Notes: generated from the sequence alone by a model not told the origin. Positions 34,120 through 45,959 are shown, counted from the first letter of the stretch. The stretch: 64,000 nt of DNA from Acholoe squamosa (GCA_949317995.1 OX439039.1:12887282-12951281), one strand, 5' to 3'. Program-made: numbers and translations.

Positions 34120-34570
34120 GCTAGGATTTGGCACCACACTTCCCACAGTTAAGGGTTTAATTTGAGGGGGGGGGACTCGTGCCACTTCCTGGATCCGCCA
34201 CCATAGAGCCCAGGATCCTCGATCATTTTTAAATGTTCGTCACAGTGATTTGATTTACTTTGGCCCAGTCCCGCTTTAGCCCTTGTGCGGAATCGAGAAG
34301 TGGGAGATCGAGGCTGATTCACTCCCGGTGTGACTGCCACCACACCCCCTGAGTGTAGCACCAAGGGATCCACATAAAACACCAAAAGTCTACGTCTAAA
34401 TGCCACTTAAAAACATGACTGACAACATTGTGAATGACAACACATGGACTCTGAGAGTTCTGTCTCTAAAAAGGTAAATCAGCCATCTTAGGGAATGCAG
34501 CCAGAAGCAGTGGCGATTTCAGGATCTGGACAGGGAGGGATCTTGCGTCAAAAAAAAGGGGGGCGCACCC
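34120..34570. repeat. Fragments resembling hAT-type MITE ends
   Basis: cttcctggatccgccacc (34185-34202) and cagtggcgatttcaggatct (34509-34528) are in inverted relation, and a G-run followed by gcgcaccccct lies inside the second. Sequences like CAGTGGCGGATCCAGG are common hAT-type non-autonomous termini; the assignment is by resemblance only. Confidence 0.4.
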
Positions 34571-35719
34571 CCTATTTTTAAGCAAAGTGTAGGCTCTAAG
34601 ATAAGCAAATGGACTCATAAGTACTGACTCTTGCTAAGAAATGCCCTCCAGTTAAAGATCCCAATAGAAAGCTTTTAATGTAAATATGTCTCCGATTCAT
34701 GCTCTTTGGTAGTCATGATACAATTATGCCCTATGTTGTATTTGGTTAAAACAGCTCACCTTTGTAGCAAATTCATTTTAAAGTCTGAAGGTTAGATTGG
34801 TCCCGAGAGGAAAGAGTGAAAAATCTAGTGGCATGGAGGAAGAATCATTAACAGTTCCTTGGATGTTTATATTCATAATATCAATCCTATTTTAGGTACT
34901 TCTAATTCACCCCAATGATCAGAGAACCTTTAAAGGCGCACAGTCTCCACTTTTAACAATAATTCAGATATCATTTGCCCACCTGCTACTGAAGTGTTCT
35001 CATTTCATACAGGCATTCAGACAATGGATATTGTGGGCTGAATGATGGACCTTAGGTAGGAAGAAAAAAGCACACTCTAAGAAATGACTCTTGAATCTAC
35101 AGGCATCCCCACACACTGTACACTGAATAAGAAAATTAGAGATTATATGAAGCAGTGTCACTTCTACAATGAAGCCTTGAAAGGCATCGCCGTAACTGTG
35201 CTACGAGAAATCTTCATGAACATAATGGTGAAAGATATGTCCCAAAGACTCTTTGAACTCCATGATTATTCTGACAGCAGTTTTCTTACAGTGCAGAAAC
35301 AGGGCTGAGTACCTCCTATGTACTCCTGATGCAAAAATAGCTATTATCTTGACAGTGGATCCTCATCATTCATGGAGAATACCAGCTCTCTCAATGATAA
35401 AGTATGGCCTTGGGGCTTAGACCACATTATCTTATCTCTGGTTTCCCTTTTACTGGGCAATAAAATCTTATTACATGTGTAATGGGTAGAAGAAATGCAC
35501 GAAGCACCAATTTGTTAAGAGGGAATGGCGTTTGTGGCAAGAAATATAGACATATTAGTAATATATTAGTATTATAGATATTCCTACATTGGAACAAAGC
35601 ACTGTTAGTAGTAGGTAGCATGGTATTCGTTCCCTGGTATTGTACTGAATTATATACCAAAATGGATATTAGGCATTCAGGAATGATTTGTTACTAAGGG
35701 TGTTTAGTGAAAAGGGCAT
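34571..35719. other. Unique intronic sequence
   Basis: A 74-codon plus frame at 35084-35308 has no known motif. Nothing else supported. Confidence 0.4.
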
Positions 35720-35806
35720 TTTCATCCTCTTCAATGGAATCACTTTAAATACCATTTTATTTTCATCCTCTTACAAGGAATCACTCTAGATACCATTTTA
35801 GTCCTT
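35720..35806. repeat. Tandem duplication of about 45 bp
   Basis: attttcatcctcttcaatgg then aatcactttaaataccattt is followed at once by attttcatcctcttacaagg then aatcactctagataccattt. Confidence 0.85.
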
Positions 35807-36136
35807 TCAGACTATGGCCTCCCCACAGCTCTAAAGATAGCCCAACTGATAACTACTAAAGATCTGATCATTTTAGCCCTAATGAAGAAGAGCGACAATA
35901 GGCTAAATGAAGACCACAAGAAGAATGCAATTTGCTAAATCAAACACTACAGAGCCATTATCTCTATTCTAGTTTAAATATATCCCTGATTGGTACCTCA
36001 CTTGTCTAGGACCCTAAAGAATGTATACTTCCTACAGCCATTTACAATAGCAGAGTGAAAACTCTTCTGATTCAAAGCTATGGTAACCACTTTGCATCTC
36101 TATATATCACTTACACTAATTGCTCTATAGGGAATA

Positions 36137-36345
36137 GAAGGTAATACATTTAAAGTAGAGATATCCCCTTACACAGCAGCTATTCTGGGCATCCCCAGAC
36201 GGTCTCACTGGGCCTATTTAGCCCTAATCATTGATCATTAACTACTTGTGGTATTGTGAAAGGATGACACGTTGTTTTGACATTGAGTAAGATTAACTAG
36301 GCTGTTGAGAAGACAGCAGGTGGTGTGCTGGGATTAACAGGCTTG
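36137..36345 (+). repeat. Local repeat, copy 1 (pair with 37563-37775)
   Basis: aagtagagatatccccttac, ctattctgggcatccccaga, tttgacattgagtaagatta, gctgggattaacagg align with 37578 onward (aagtagagctatctgcttac, ctattctgagcatcaccaga, tttgacattagcaaaggttg, gctaggattaacaag) in the same orientation. Confidence 0.8.
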
Positions 36346-36745
36346 AAATAGAGTTTTGAATTCCCATAATAAACCAAAAATAGATATACTGAGTTAGTTA
36401 CAAATACATTTCTTGAGGTTAGTTTGAGTTTGAATATTTCCATTTGGGTTATTTGGCTAAAATGTTAGGGTAAAAAATAAGCTTTTCACCAGAAGCCAAA
36501 AAGAGAAGGGAATACAGTACTAGAAAGTGGAACTGTGTAGGGTTTAGTTCTATTAGACTGAAAGGCTCTCACATTTTAAATCACTAATACACTGTGGTAG
36601 ACATTTCTCTCATACTCAAATTCCAAACAGAAAGATCTACAGTTATATAAGAAAGTGATATCACCATATATAACACGGTTAGAGAGTTTTCAGTGCGTAA
36701 AATATGAGTTCTCATATCTAGCGATATAAGAACCCAAAATTGAAA

Positions 36746-36797
36746 GCGGATGCGCAGCGGATGCGCAGTGGATGCGCAGCGGATGCACAGCGGATGC
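36746..36797. repeat. 11-bp tandem repeat, nearly 5 copies
   Basis: GCGGATGCGCA units with single changes (gtggatgcgca, gcggatgcaca). GC-rich in an AT-rich region and joined directly to the hairpin at 36796-36854. Confidence 0.95.
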
Positions 36798-36854
36798 TTC
36801 AGGGGTTTCATATAAGCATTCGCCTATGGCTCATGCTTATATCCCCCCTGAAGC
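36796..36854. repeat. Hairpin-forming inverted repeat
   Basis: gcttcaggggtttcatataa then gcat, a 13-base loop (tcgcctatggctc), then atgcttatatcccccctgaa then gc. Arms of about 22-24 bases with one bulge region. Confidence 0.85.
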
Positions 36855-37562
36855 CAACTCGTGCAAGTCTATTCATCATATATTACATCCATATACCTCC
36901 TTTGCAATATGCAAACAAATAGGAGTGATTATGATCAGCCGTATCTAAGGAGAGAACAATTTGCTGAATCAGCACAAATAAGACATAACTGCTTCTGTCA
37001 TATAATATATTGAACAGGGTTTAAAGTTACGTTACCAACCAATATAGGGCGATTTTGCAATTCTTACATGATATTTATATGAACCATATACATTGTGGTA
37101 TATGAAAAATTTGAAATTCCTTACTTCTTATGACCATAGGGCATGTCAAAAAGATTCAGCTCGCAGAAATGAAAGCCAGCAAGGGCAGCAATAGGACCAA
37201 GTAAAACAATATAGGAATGAATAGGTGAACAAAGACAGCAACACAGTGCCTTCTGCCTGATTATCATTAGTTCCTATGCTAAAAAAGGAATTTCATACCA
37301 TTAGTACTGATATCAGATGATTAGAATACAGTTACTAGAAGTATCTGTTTGGAGTTTCAAAACATAATATTTGGGTGGTTGATCTGAAATAGCAAAATAG
37401 CACCTTAAGGGGCAACTTGCGGGAAGGCAGCACCCCCATAGACCACTACAGCTAGCAAAATAGAGGGATATTCTGTGCATTTAAGGCTAATTCTGAGGTA
37501 AGCTTAAATGTGCACATGAGCTCTTTGAGTTATTCAATCCAGACCTTTCATCAGAAAATGGG

Positions 37563-37775
37563 GGGTAATTCATTTTTAAGTAGAGCTATCTGCTTACACA
37601 GTACTATTCTGAGCATCACCAGACAGTCAAAGTGGAGTTATTTAGCACTGGGCATTGACCACCTCCCACTTGTTGTGCTCTAAATGGATGACACCTGCTT
37701 TGACATTAGCAAAGGTTGATTGTATTATAGAGAAAGTGTTTTGTATGCTAGGATTAACAAGGGTTCAATACGGCC
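37563..37775 (+). repeat. Local repeat, copy 2 (pair with 36137-36345)
   Basis: See the copy at 36137; roughly 70-75% identical by eye over about 210 bases, same orientation, 1.4 kb apart. Confidence 0.8.
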
Positions 37776-38091
37776 TTACCTCCAAAATAAAAGGATGTGC
37801 TAAAGATTACCACTGTGAGAAGAAGGCAATCTTGATTGTGTCTCTGAAGGTGGATTAGTGGCTAATTCTGAGACGGATGGGGAGCATCAGCTACAGGATG
37901 CATTTCATACTATTTAGTACAGCATGATCTATCCACGCAAAATTCTGTTTTTCCATTTTTGAGTAGGTTGTGGTTGTTGTTTTAGTTTCTTTCATCTTTA
38001 GTTTATAATTATATTATTGAGCTTTTAATATTTCTTCAGAATGTTTGCACAATCATCAGTATTATCCAACTACCTCTGCCTTGGACAGGTG

Positions 38092-38093
<2 letters not shown>

Positions 38094-38160
<67 letters not shown>
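38094..38160. repeat. (TA)n microsatellite
   Basis: Uninterrupted alternating TA for about 33 units. Confidence 0.98.
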
Positions 38161-38167
<7 letters not shown>

Positions 38168-38450
38168 CCCTTCCCCCTGAGAGTAGACCTAATACAAAGG
38201 GATAAAATGGTAATTTTGAGTAAAGGTGGACAGCGTGTGAGCCACCAGTGAGCTCTGATATCAGCATAAAGCAGGGTGGGTGACAGAAGGGCACTGCCCT
38301 CCTGGCCCTATTGACCCTGGTGTGGTGTCCATTTGACCACCCACCTGTACTTCTTTATATGACAGACAGCTCCCAGGTAGGGGCATCATAAAGGGTGTCT
38401 GGGTGCGACCACTCCCCATCACGCCTCCACTGGACTCACAATAGAACATC

Positions 38451-38831
38451 CCAGGGGGTCATTTCACAAGGTTCTTTGACAGCTCATGGTCGCGACATGG
38501 CCTTAAAAGTGTAGTCATACTGTAGTGGCCCGTTTAAGCACCGGGTCTCAAATGAGTGTCTTTTTAGATAAGCGCCAGGGGTAAGAGGGTGTCGAAATCT
38601 CTTTTAAGCACTAAAAAGAGTGTTCTAATCAGCGCCATTCGCTATAAGGGCTGGAGGTACAGGGATATGACCTACAATTGCTCAGTATCTCAGTTTTTTA
38701 AAGTAGTAGTCAGATGGGACTTAGGAGAGATGCTGTATTAGTGTAACTATCAGTATAGCCTGGTTGCAACTGATAAAGGGAGAGGTATTTATGTGAATTT
38801 GAGATCCCCTCGTTGTGAAATGACCCCCAGG
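38451..38831. mobile_element. MITE-like element with CCAGGGGGTCATTTCACAA ends
   Basis: Left ccagggggtcatttcacaa and right ttgtgaaatgacccccagg are inverted. The 381-bp interior has no transposase frame. Confidence 0.9.
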
Positions 38832-39692
38832 CCTCCCAAAGCTTTCCCTGCAGGAGAGCCAGCAGGTGACCAGCAGGGTTAATCATCCCTCCTCCCCTCC
38901 CCATGGTCATGTGATCACATTATGGGGGTCTTTTTGAAAACTTCTCAGGTTTCACTCTCTAAGGTTTAGGGCCCTTTGCCGCCCTTACTTAGTCTAAAGT
39001 GGCCATATTTCAAGTATGTAACTAGGGATTACGAGGTAGATTTCTTCGGAAAAGTTGCCTATTTTTTGTGTCCCAGGCAGTCACTCCCCTCTAAATAGAA
39101 AAATTTACTTGTTGAATCAGTGCATGGAAGAAAATGATGAGCTTTTTTACTTCCTGCATTTTTTGGACTTTCTTTGCTAAGGGAGATAAGCATCAAAGCG
39201 GGGCCCAAAGAAAGAGGAGAGACTTTCCTTTGCACATTTGCACCGTTTACACCTTAGGCATTAAATACTCCATACAATCGTGTAGGGCACAGTACAGTTT
39301 GTAGCGAGCTCTTATCTCTGAGGAAAATGAAGGGTAACGTCATGCCAACAGCACATACTGTCTGCTTGGGGATGCAGACATAACTGTTATTATTGATGGT
39401 AAACTGGACCACCCACCTCAGCACCATATATGGGATTATCACTGCTGTACATAACCATCTTAGTTTGTAGCTTATCGTTTCTAAATGTAGACATACAATT
39501 GGTATACCTTAGAAGACAGGGGACCAACTTACTTCCCAGGGTCTAATCTGACAGGATGACGACTGTAACCATCCATGACCTCATCCTGCACTGAGAGTCT
39601 CAATTTAGCAGTAGCCTACCTGCATTAATCGAGCAAAATCCCATATCAAACCCTGACTGCACTGCCCTTTGATTATGATGCATGAAAACTGC
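38832..39692. other. Unique intronic sequence
   Basis: No structure recognised; the minus-open block at 39254-39442 shows no family motif. Confidence 0.4.
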
Positions 39693-39858
39693 CATGGGAA
39701 GTCGCCAAAATGAGTATGATTTGAGACCGAGCCTGTTCCTGGGATGATACTCTGGCAGACACATATTATCACCCAAGATCAGCCGCCTCAGGATCTGCTA
39801 GAGTATCATCCCAGGATCAGGATGAGTCTTAATTCATATTCATTTTGGCGACATTGCC
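39693..39858. mobile_element. Fold-back element
   Basis: Left gtcgccaaaatgagtatga and ctgggatgatactctggcag; right ctgctagagtatcatcccag and tcatattcattttggcgac. Arms pair over most of their length around a centre near 39770. Confidence 0.85.
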
Positions 39859-39924
39859 TGAGTCTGGATCCAGCCTCGCTTAAGTAAGACAATTTTTTCA
39901 GTAGCTATAGGCTTATATAGGGAC

Positions 39925-40145
39925 CTTCCCCAATGAAGAGCTGGAGAGCAGACGCACCAGCTCTTCATTGGATCATCATGTCGACCTTTGGGGAATGTAG
40001 TATCCCCATAGGGTCTTCATGATGCACGAATGCAGCCCTCAAAGGTTACCCATCAGGGCTGCACTCGGGCATCATTCCCACCAATAGGCATGATGCATCA
40101 ATGCTTTTTAGTGACCTTTAAAATGTTTTCTTAAAGGGTTAATCC
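39925..40145. repeat. ATGATGCA-family element
   Basis: aatgaagagctgg...ccagctcttcatt hairpin (39932-39970), gatcatcatgtcgacctttg, gtagtatccccatagggtct, tcatgatgcacgaatgcagc, ggctgcactcgggcatcatt, ggcatgatgcatcaatgc and terminus taaagggttaa are all in family order. Confidence 0.85.
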
Positions 40146-40434
40146 TTCACTGCTGGTGCAGGGTAAGGATAGACAGGTGAAACCTACCCACAATGCTTGT
40201 CAACCAGGGCCGGACACCACATAGTTTATGTAGCTGCAGGGGTCAAAACACTGGTGACCTTACAAATGATACCGGAGACAACTTTAAATGCCTCAAAAAA
40301 AAACTTGAAATAAAACTATCCAAGGGCAGTTTTTATTCGAAAACATCGCCATAACTAGCCCCTAGGGTGATTCAAATTCAGTAGTTTAGGACCCTAAAGG
40401 AAATATATTGTCTATGACTTGGCACATGTAATTT
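40146..40434. other. Unique intronic sequence
   Basis: Nothing recognised. Confidence 0.4.
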
Positions 40435-40610
40435 CAGTGTTAGCACTATACAGTGTTAACCCTTTGAAAGCTTCATACTGTTCAAACTGGGATTCAAACC
40501 TTTGAGACATATGGGTGCATGGATGTAGTCGTTGTAACTCACCAGAGCAGCAGTGCATCATGAGGACCCTATGGATCGTGCTACCTAGATGCATACATGA
40601 TGCTGTCCCT
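40435..40610. repeat. ATGATGCA-family copy (degenerate)
   Basis: gtgttaaccctttgaaagct, tcatactgttcaaactggga, cagcagtgcatcatgaggac, gatgcatacatgatgctg are family modules. Confidence 0.6.
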
Positions 40611-41267
40611 TCAGAACTTATTGAGTTTGAGTTTGAGTATGAAAAGGGTTTTTATTGGCCATTAACATCATATTACAACAATAAGTTCCTCATGATTACC
40701 AATATTAACATGAAAATTCAAAAGACAACAAGTATAGTAGTTTAGGAGGACAAGGCGTCACCCAAAAGAAATGAACAGAAGCTGTGGTACATTATGAGCC
40801 CTTCCCAGGGTCAAGCTATAGGTGCAGCTATAGTAGACTCTATTCTCCTCCCATCCCACATGTCTCAGCCCCCTCTACCTGTGTACCTACAGTTGTAGAT
40901 CCTCATATTTCACCTGTTTGTAGAGAGGGACAATTTAGTTATTAGTCTTACAAAGCTGCAGCAGTGGGGTGTGACTTCAGTGGACAACAGGGGCTTTATA
41001 ATGGACCCCTTTACACCAAATTGCCTCCTTATACTCTGTCCAGAACAGGACATGCACATCTTCTACAGCTTTCTATCTGTCCTATCTAGTACATCTTATA
41101 GGGCCATCAGTAGCTTTTATGGACCTGCCTATCTTTCACAGCTTCTATCAGTCCTATCTCGTGCTTCCTACTACAGACACCTGACTAACTGCAAGTATTT
41201 TGATGGCATGCGTCTTGTAAATCTTCTATCATAATTGTGACTAAGACACTGCATTTGTAAATGTTCT

Positions 41268-41272
<5 letters not shown>
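40611..41272. other. Unique intronic sequence
   Basis: An internal imperfect duplication (acagctttctatctgtccta at 41065, cagcttctatcagtcctatc at 41139) accounts for part of an 87-codon plus frame. No gene called. Confidence 0.4.

Positions 41273-41356
<84 letters not shown>
41273..41356. repeat. (AC)n(AT)n compound microsatellite
   Basis: About 13 AC units pass directly into about 28 AT units. Confidence 0.98.
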
Positions 41357-41358
<2 letters not shown>

Positions 41359-43249
41359 GCAGGCCCAATTGTAAATGGACTATAAAAACCACTGTAGGTC
41401 ATTGGATTTGTACTGACAGCACCTACCACCATTTTTCAGAAAAAGAAACAATGTACTGTAAAAACCTTGCCGCGGTCTGACCGTGTAGGCCTAGTCTTGA
41501 AACGTTTGCTTTTTTCATCTCTAAACATGGAACCTTTTTTCCACCAAATATCCTTAGACCCACGTTGAACCATTTGTAAACCATATTTTGAACACTGTAT
41601 AGGATGAACCTGACAATTACCTGGACCTGCACACTCCATACCCTCACCCATCAATCCTACAGAAGAAGGGAATTGGTGACAATTCTCCTGTAGGCTTTTC
41701 AAATTACACCACCACAGCTTCACTTTATCCCCAATAAAAAAAAATCTAACAGGATAATTACATTTGAGGTCTCCTTTCACACCCCCTGTGGGTTGTCTCA
41801 GATTTGTGCCTCCTGACTTTACCCCTATGCCAATTCATCAAAAACATCACTTTTGAGAGAATCACAGAATGACATCCTTATTAACTTAATGATAGGGATC
41901 TAGCAGGGGTGAGTTGGGGTGTAGAGAATAGAGGCAAGAGGAGAGAAGGGGAAGACATACACATACATTTATGTCATCCCCAGGCCATAGTTAATGACGG
42001 TAGGTCAACCATGAAATATGTCTATGGAGCATTTGTAGGGATGGTTTGTATTATGGTGGATGGTTATATCAGATGAATTGGGTCTTTACACAGATTGAGG
42101 ATGGTATAAAAGGGCTTCAGATATTATATTTTCTCACTTACTACCTATCACCAAGATATACCCAAGGGAACCTGATTTGTATCTTGAAATATATGTGCTT
42201 CTAATTCTTGAATACTTTTTTTTTATATTTTAGAGACATTTTCACATTGCTCTGGATATTCCATGTGCTATTCAAGATAACAATAGGTCAAGATAGCCAA
42301 TCTAAAAGAAAAGGGCAATAGCTGTGTGGTATGACAGAAGATTAGATGGATTGAGTGGTTAGGAATCTGGCATCAGTCATAGCTTAGTTCACTCTGGAGA
42401 GGAAGTCACTATGTTGCCTGTCCACTACTGTACAAATGTGACCACTTCTAAAAGTTTAAATGAAGCGCTGCTACTCTTTTTCAAATGATAGCATTTATAT
42501 TCTTCTATTTATATGGTCTAACAAACAGAACGACCCATCCTCCTCCATCAAAGTGAAATGGTTTATAAACGACTTTGCACTAAATATGTCTAAAGGAAAC
42601 AGATAAAATACTAGACTTGCCCAATACGTAAAACGATGTAGTGTAAAGGGATAGAACGTTTAAGTATTTAGGTGAACCAATAGAGTGAGTTGAGGGTATT
42701 GGCAGTGCTGGACTGAGCATCGTATTGGCTTGTTGACTTTTATCTTCTGTTACTGCTCCTGGCTGCAATGATTAGCTTCATACTGTAGATAATCTATGAT
42801 CAATTGAAGCCATTGGAACTGACAATTGAAGCTTTGAGTCTTGAGCCAATCTAATGAAGTACTGCTGAATAGATTAACGCACTTGGTATACCCACACTTG
42901 CCTCTCTGGAGGAGAACTAAATTCTTGGTTTTTATACAAAGATACACTTGGCCAATGTCGTGTGGAAAAAGACATCTAAAGGAAGAATGTTAGCCTTGTT
43001 TGAGATCCCAAATAGGAACTGTTGACAAGTTGCAATCAGACATGTATCAGGCTACCAAGGCAGGAACGCCATAGATTTACATAGAAATGACGCTGATTTG
43101 AATAAGCTTGTCTTGGTATTGATTCTGCTGTGGCTTATCTGTTGAGTAATCACTAGGAGGTTCCTCTGGCACCTTTGTATGAGAAGATTCCATGTCCTGA
43201 TTATACAACCTTGATTATACTGTTTGCCAATCAATCATGCATTAAGAAT
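41357..43249. other. Unique intronic sequence
   Basis: The 114-codon minus frame at 41436-41780 was examined. It has scattered cysteines but no pattern and no consistent splice borders, so it is not called. Confidence 0.4.
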
Positions 43250-43500
43250 AGGCCAGGTGATAATGAAAATGTGTTTCAGGTTACCCGACCCTAGTATGAT
43301 AAAAATGTCCAACCTAGTTTATTTCCTTTAGTGTGTTGTGGTTATTCAGACTATTTCGGCATGCATGAGTCGCCATGTACCATGAGTACCGAGTCGAAGC
43401 CTTTCTTCTTTATTATTTTTAAGAAAATTAACATTTTCCATCCAACCCACGAACCTATTTTTCAGCATGTTACCAGAAACACAATATTTTTATTTGGCCT
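43250..43500. mobile_element. AGGCCAAAAA-family dispersed element, third copy
   Basis: Shares gtgtttcaggttacccgacc and ctagtatgataaaaatg on the left and ttaccagaaacacaatattt, ttatttggccttat on the right with copies at 24562 and 25053. Confidence 0.65.
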
Positions 43501-44283
43501 TATCAATATTTTGGCAATGGCCCAGATACTTGACATCTTTGTGTATAGCTCATTATGGAGGGCACCTCATGCTGCGTTCCTGTGACCGTATTAACCTACA
43601 TCCACGTACAACATTAGGGAAGGAGACTGACATGGACGATATATGAATTATTCAGCACCACAATCAAGTACCAATTGTATATATAAGAAACTAGTCGAGA
43701 ACCCACTAAATAACGTCCCTAGACCTGCTTAAATCTATTGAGTTTGATATGAGCCAAATGGACTAAAGTGAGAATGAGTTGGATATATTTCAGGTATCGG
43801 CCTATGCGGGCCTATGGGTTTCTAGTAAACCAGGCAATGAAGGCGGGGAGTATATACTGGCTTCCAAGGGAGAGCTTGTGGTGATGCCACTCTGTCAATA
43901 TCCCAATAAAAGAACACTAGCTGTAATTCACTGGTTTTATATGGGTAAATAGTGATTTTGGTCCTGTTAGTCTTACATGAATTCCATGCATTGTACAGTA
44001 TGCTCCACAATGAACAATTTATTTTTTTTTATACTTGGACTGTCATAAACATGTATTTTGGACCTTGCAAGGGGATTATGTAAATTTGTCGAGAATTTTG
44101 AGTTTATTGCTAGGATGTTTTGTAGGTTTGATCTTGTCACTCTGTTGTGTTTTCTCCCTTTGGCTTCACACAAGAATATTGCCTTGTAAATACCGTTGGG
44201 CTAAAGAAAATGAAATTCAAACTCTTGAATAAATAGCTAAATGGCTGAACTCCCAATGTATTATGGGAATGATAGGAACTCAC
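43501..44283. other. Unique intronic sequence 3' of the signal exon
   Basis: Intron start after the GTGAGT donor (minus strand). Nothing else recognised. Confidence 0.4.
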
Positions 44284-44356
44284 CTTTTCTGTTCCTGTCT
44301 CCTCCTTGCCATACACCTCCACTAACAACACGCCGAGCAGCAAGAAGAGCAATAAT
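44284..44356 (-). CDS. Signal-peptide exon, probably of the ADAMTS-like gene
   Basis: This 73-nt exon (one base plus 24 codons) has acceptor CTTATTTCAG| and donor AAAAG|GTGAGT on the minus strand. It encodes LLLFLLLGVLLVEVYGKE then ETGTEK: a leucine-rich hydrophobic core followed by a small-residue cleavage region (V-Y-G) and a charged segment, as in a secretory signal peptide. Exit phase 0 equals the entry phase of the TSR exon at 18169-18311, so the two can join directly, giving signal peptide, basic linker, TSR. The ATG must be in an upstream exon ending in phase 2. Membership in the same gene is inferred from strand, phase and protein logic across a 26-kb intron. Confidence 0.62.
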
Positions 44357-44490
44357 CTGAAATAAGGAGAGGACAGGTATTTTACTGTTGGATGCTACGT
44401 TGAATTAAAGTGTACATATTCACAAGGAAAATACCAATTTTTATAAATATCCACTTGATGATAATCCCGGTGGTGTTGTAATCGATACCT

Positions 44491-45030
44491 CAACTGGATA
44501 TGACATTACATCAACTGGATAGGACATTACATCAACTGGATAGGACATTACATCAAATGGATAGGACATTACATCAAATGGGAAGGACATTACATCAAAT
44601 GGATAGGACATTACATCAAATGGAAAGGACATTACATCAAATGGATAGGACATTACATCAAATGGAAAAGAAAATTACATCAAATGGATAGGACATTACA
44701 TCAAATGGAAAGGACATTACATCAAATGGATAGGACAATACATCAAATGGATAGGACAATACATCAAATGGAAAGGACATTACATCAAACGGATAGGACA
44801 TTACATCAAATGGAAAGGACATTACATCAAATGGATAGGACATTACATCAAATGGAAAGGACATTACATCAAATGGATAGGACATTACATCAAATGGAAA
44901 GGACATTACATCAAATGGATAGGACATTACATCAAATGGATAGGACAATACATCAAATGGATAGGACAATACATCAAATGGATAGGACAATACATCAAAT
45001 GGATAGGACATTACATCAAATGGATAGGAC
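44491..45030. repeat. 21-bp tandem array, about 25 copies
   Basis: Core catcaaatggataggacatt. Two main variants, ggataggac and ggaaaggac, alternate over much of 44680-44930, with gacaata variants clustered near the middle and right end. The left edge has caactgg variants. One unit (near 44665) is 22 bp. Both strands stay open as 7-residue repeats (plus: MDRTLHQ/MERTLHQ; minus: SYPFDVM/SFPFDVM), an effect of a period divisible by three. It lies about 135 bases upstream, in transcript sense, of the signal exon. Confidence 0.97.
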
Positions 45031-45180
45031 ATGGTTACTTCAACCCTTTAATGGGTGTATGATGCTTCAGATTTTGTACATGTTCACTTGTATCCATAAA
45101 TTTAAACGTAACCAAGCAGCTGTTTTAGGTAAGCTACTGATGCTCTATGCACACCACGGGGAGTGCATAAATTAACTGGA
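45031..45180. repeat. ATGATGCA-family fragment
   Basis: caaccctttaatgggtgtat, gatgcttcagattttgtaca, tgttcacttgtatccata, ctgatgctctatgcacacca resemble the family terminus and first module. Confidence 0.45.
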
Positions 45181-45959
45181 TTGGCAAACAGGTATTCATG
45201 TATTCTAGAAGATAATGGGCAGTGTTTTAATCCACTGTAGTGTCGTATCTAAAGGGTCAGATAGAAGCAATCATCGCCTTATATCAACATGTCTTAAATA
45301 GGTATTAGGTGATAAAAGGATCAACAAAGCATATTAAGGAATGTGCAGTAGAGACATCAAATAAATTATACTCTGTATTGCTCTTTCAAAGGGAAAAGGC
45401 AGATTGCCGCAGGCAACACACATACATACACCAGGCCTTTAGCCGCGATGTAGGTCTTTTGAAGTTTAGAAATAGAGATACATAATTAGACACCATATAT
45501 CTAAAGGTACCTGTCGGTGACATATGTTACCCCTGGCGGATTTCGCCCAGAGATTGTTATCGTGTGGGGTATAGGAAGAAGGAATTCCTTTACCCGTATG
45601 GCTGTGCCTTCTGTGTTTTTTCTAACAATGTCAACTGGGCTAAATGGAATCAAAATCCAGACATACTCCCTTTCCTTTAGCCCTCTCCTGAGCTTCTAGT
45701 GCTTTAATACAGAAAGCCCATTTGATATGGAGCATGACCGCTGCCGTGGTGAGTTGCTCATCAGTACTCTCCTTTAAAGGGGGGGCAGACAGAAAAAGGG
45801 GACCCACATCTCTTTGTTTGTGTAGTAATTTAGGGTCAAACAGAAGGACATAAGAATCTTAGTTATGGGCAGATAAGAGGCAGGCGCCCGCACATCCTCC
45901 TCTTTTGATTTGTCAAATACTGCATTAGCACAAATACAAAATATCGACCTGTAAGGTTG
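45181..45959. other. Unique sequence
   Basis: No supported exon or repeat. Confidence 0.4.

Larger units (their letters stand above)
18312..44283 (-). other. Very long (about 26 kb) intron of the ADAMTS-like gene, or intron plus missed exons
   Basis: The phase-0 signal exon and the phase-0 TSR exon can be joined directly. Between them I found no minus-strand exon with a recognisable motif. The interval is packed with ATGATGCA-family copies, fold-back elements, microsatellites and short unique stretches, listed separately. Small extra exons of multiple-of-three length cannot be excluded. Confidence 0.55.

Noticed and set aside
41436-41780. 114-codon minus frame with several cysteines
   Set aside because: No cysteine spacing pattern, no matching splice phases, and a run of T/A-rich codons; likely chance.
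44441-45175. Long heptad-like frames on both strands of the 21-bp array
   Set aside because: A 21-bp period keeps any frame open. There is no start or splice context, and both strands are equally open.
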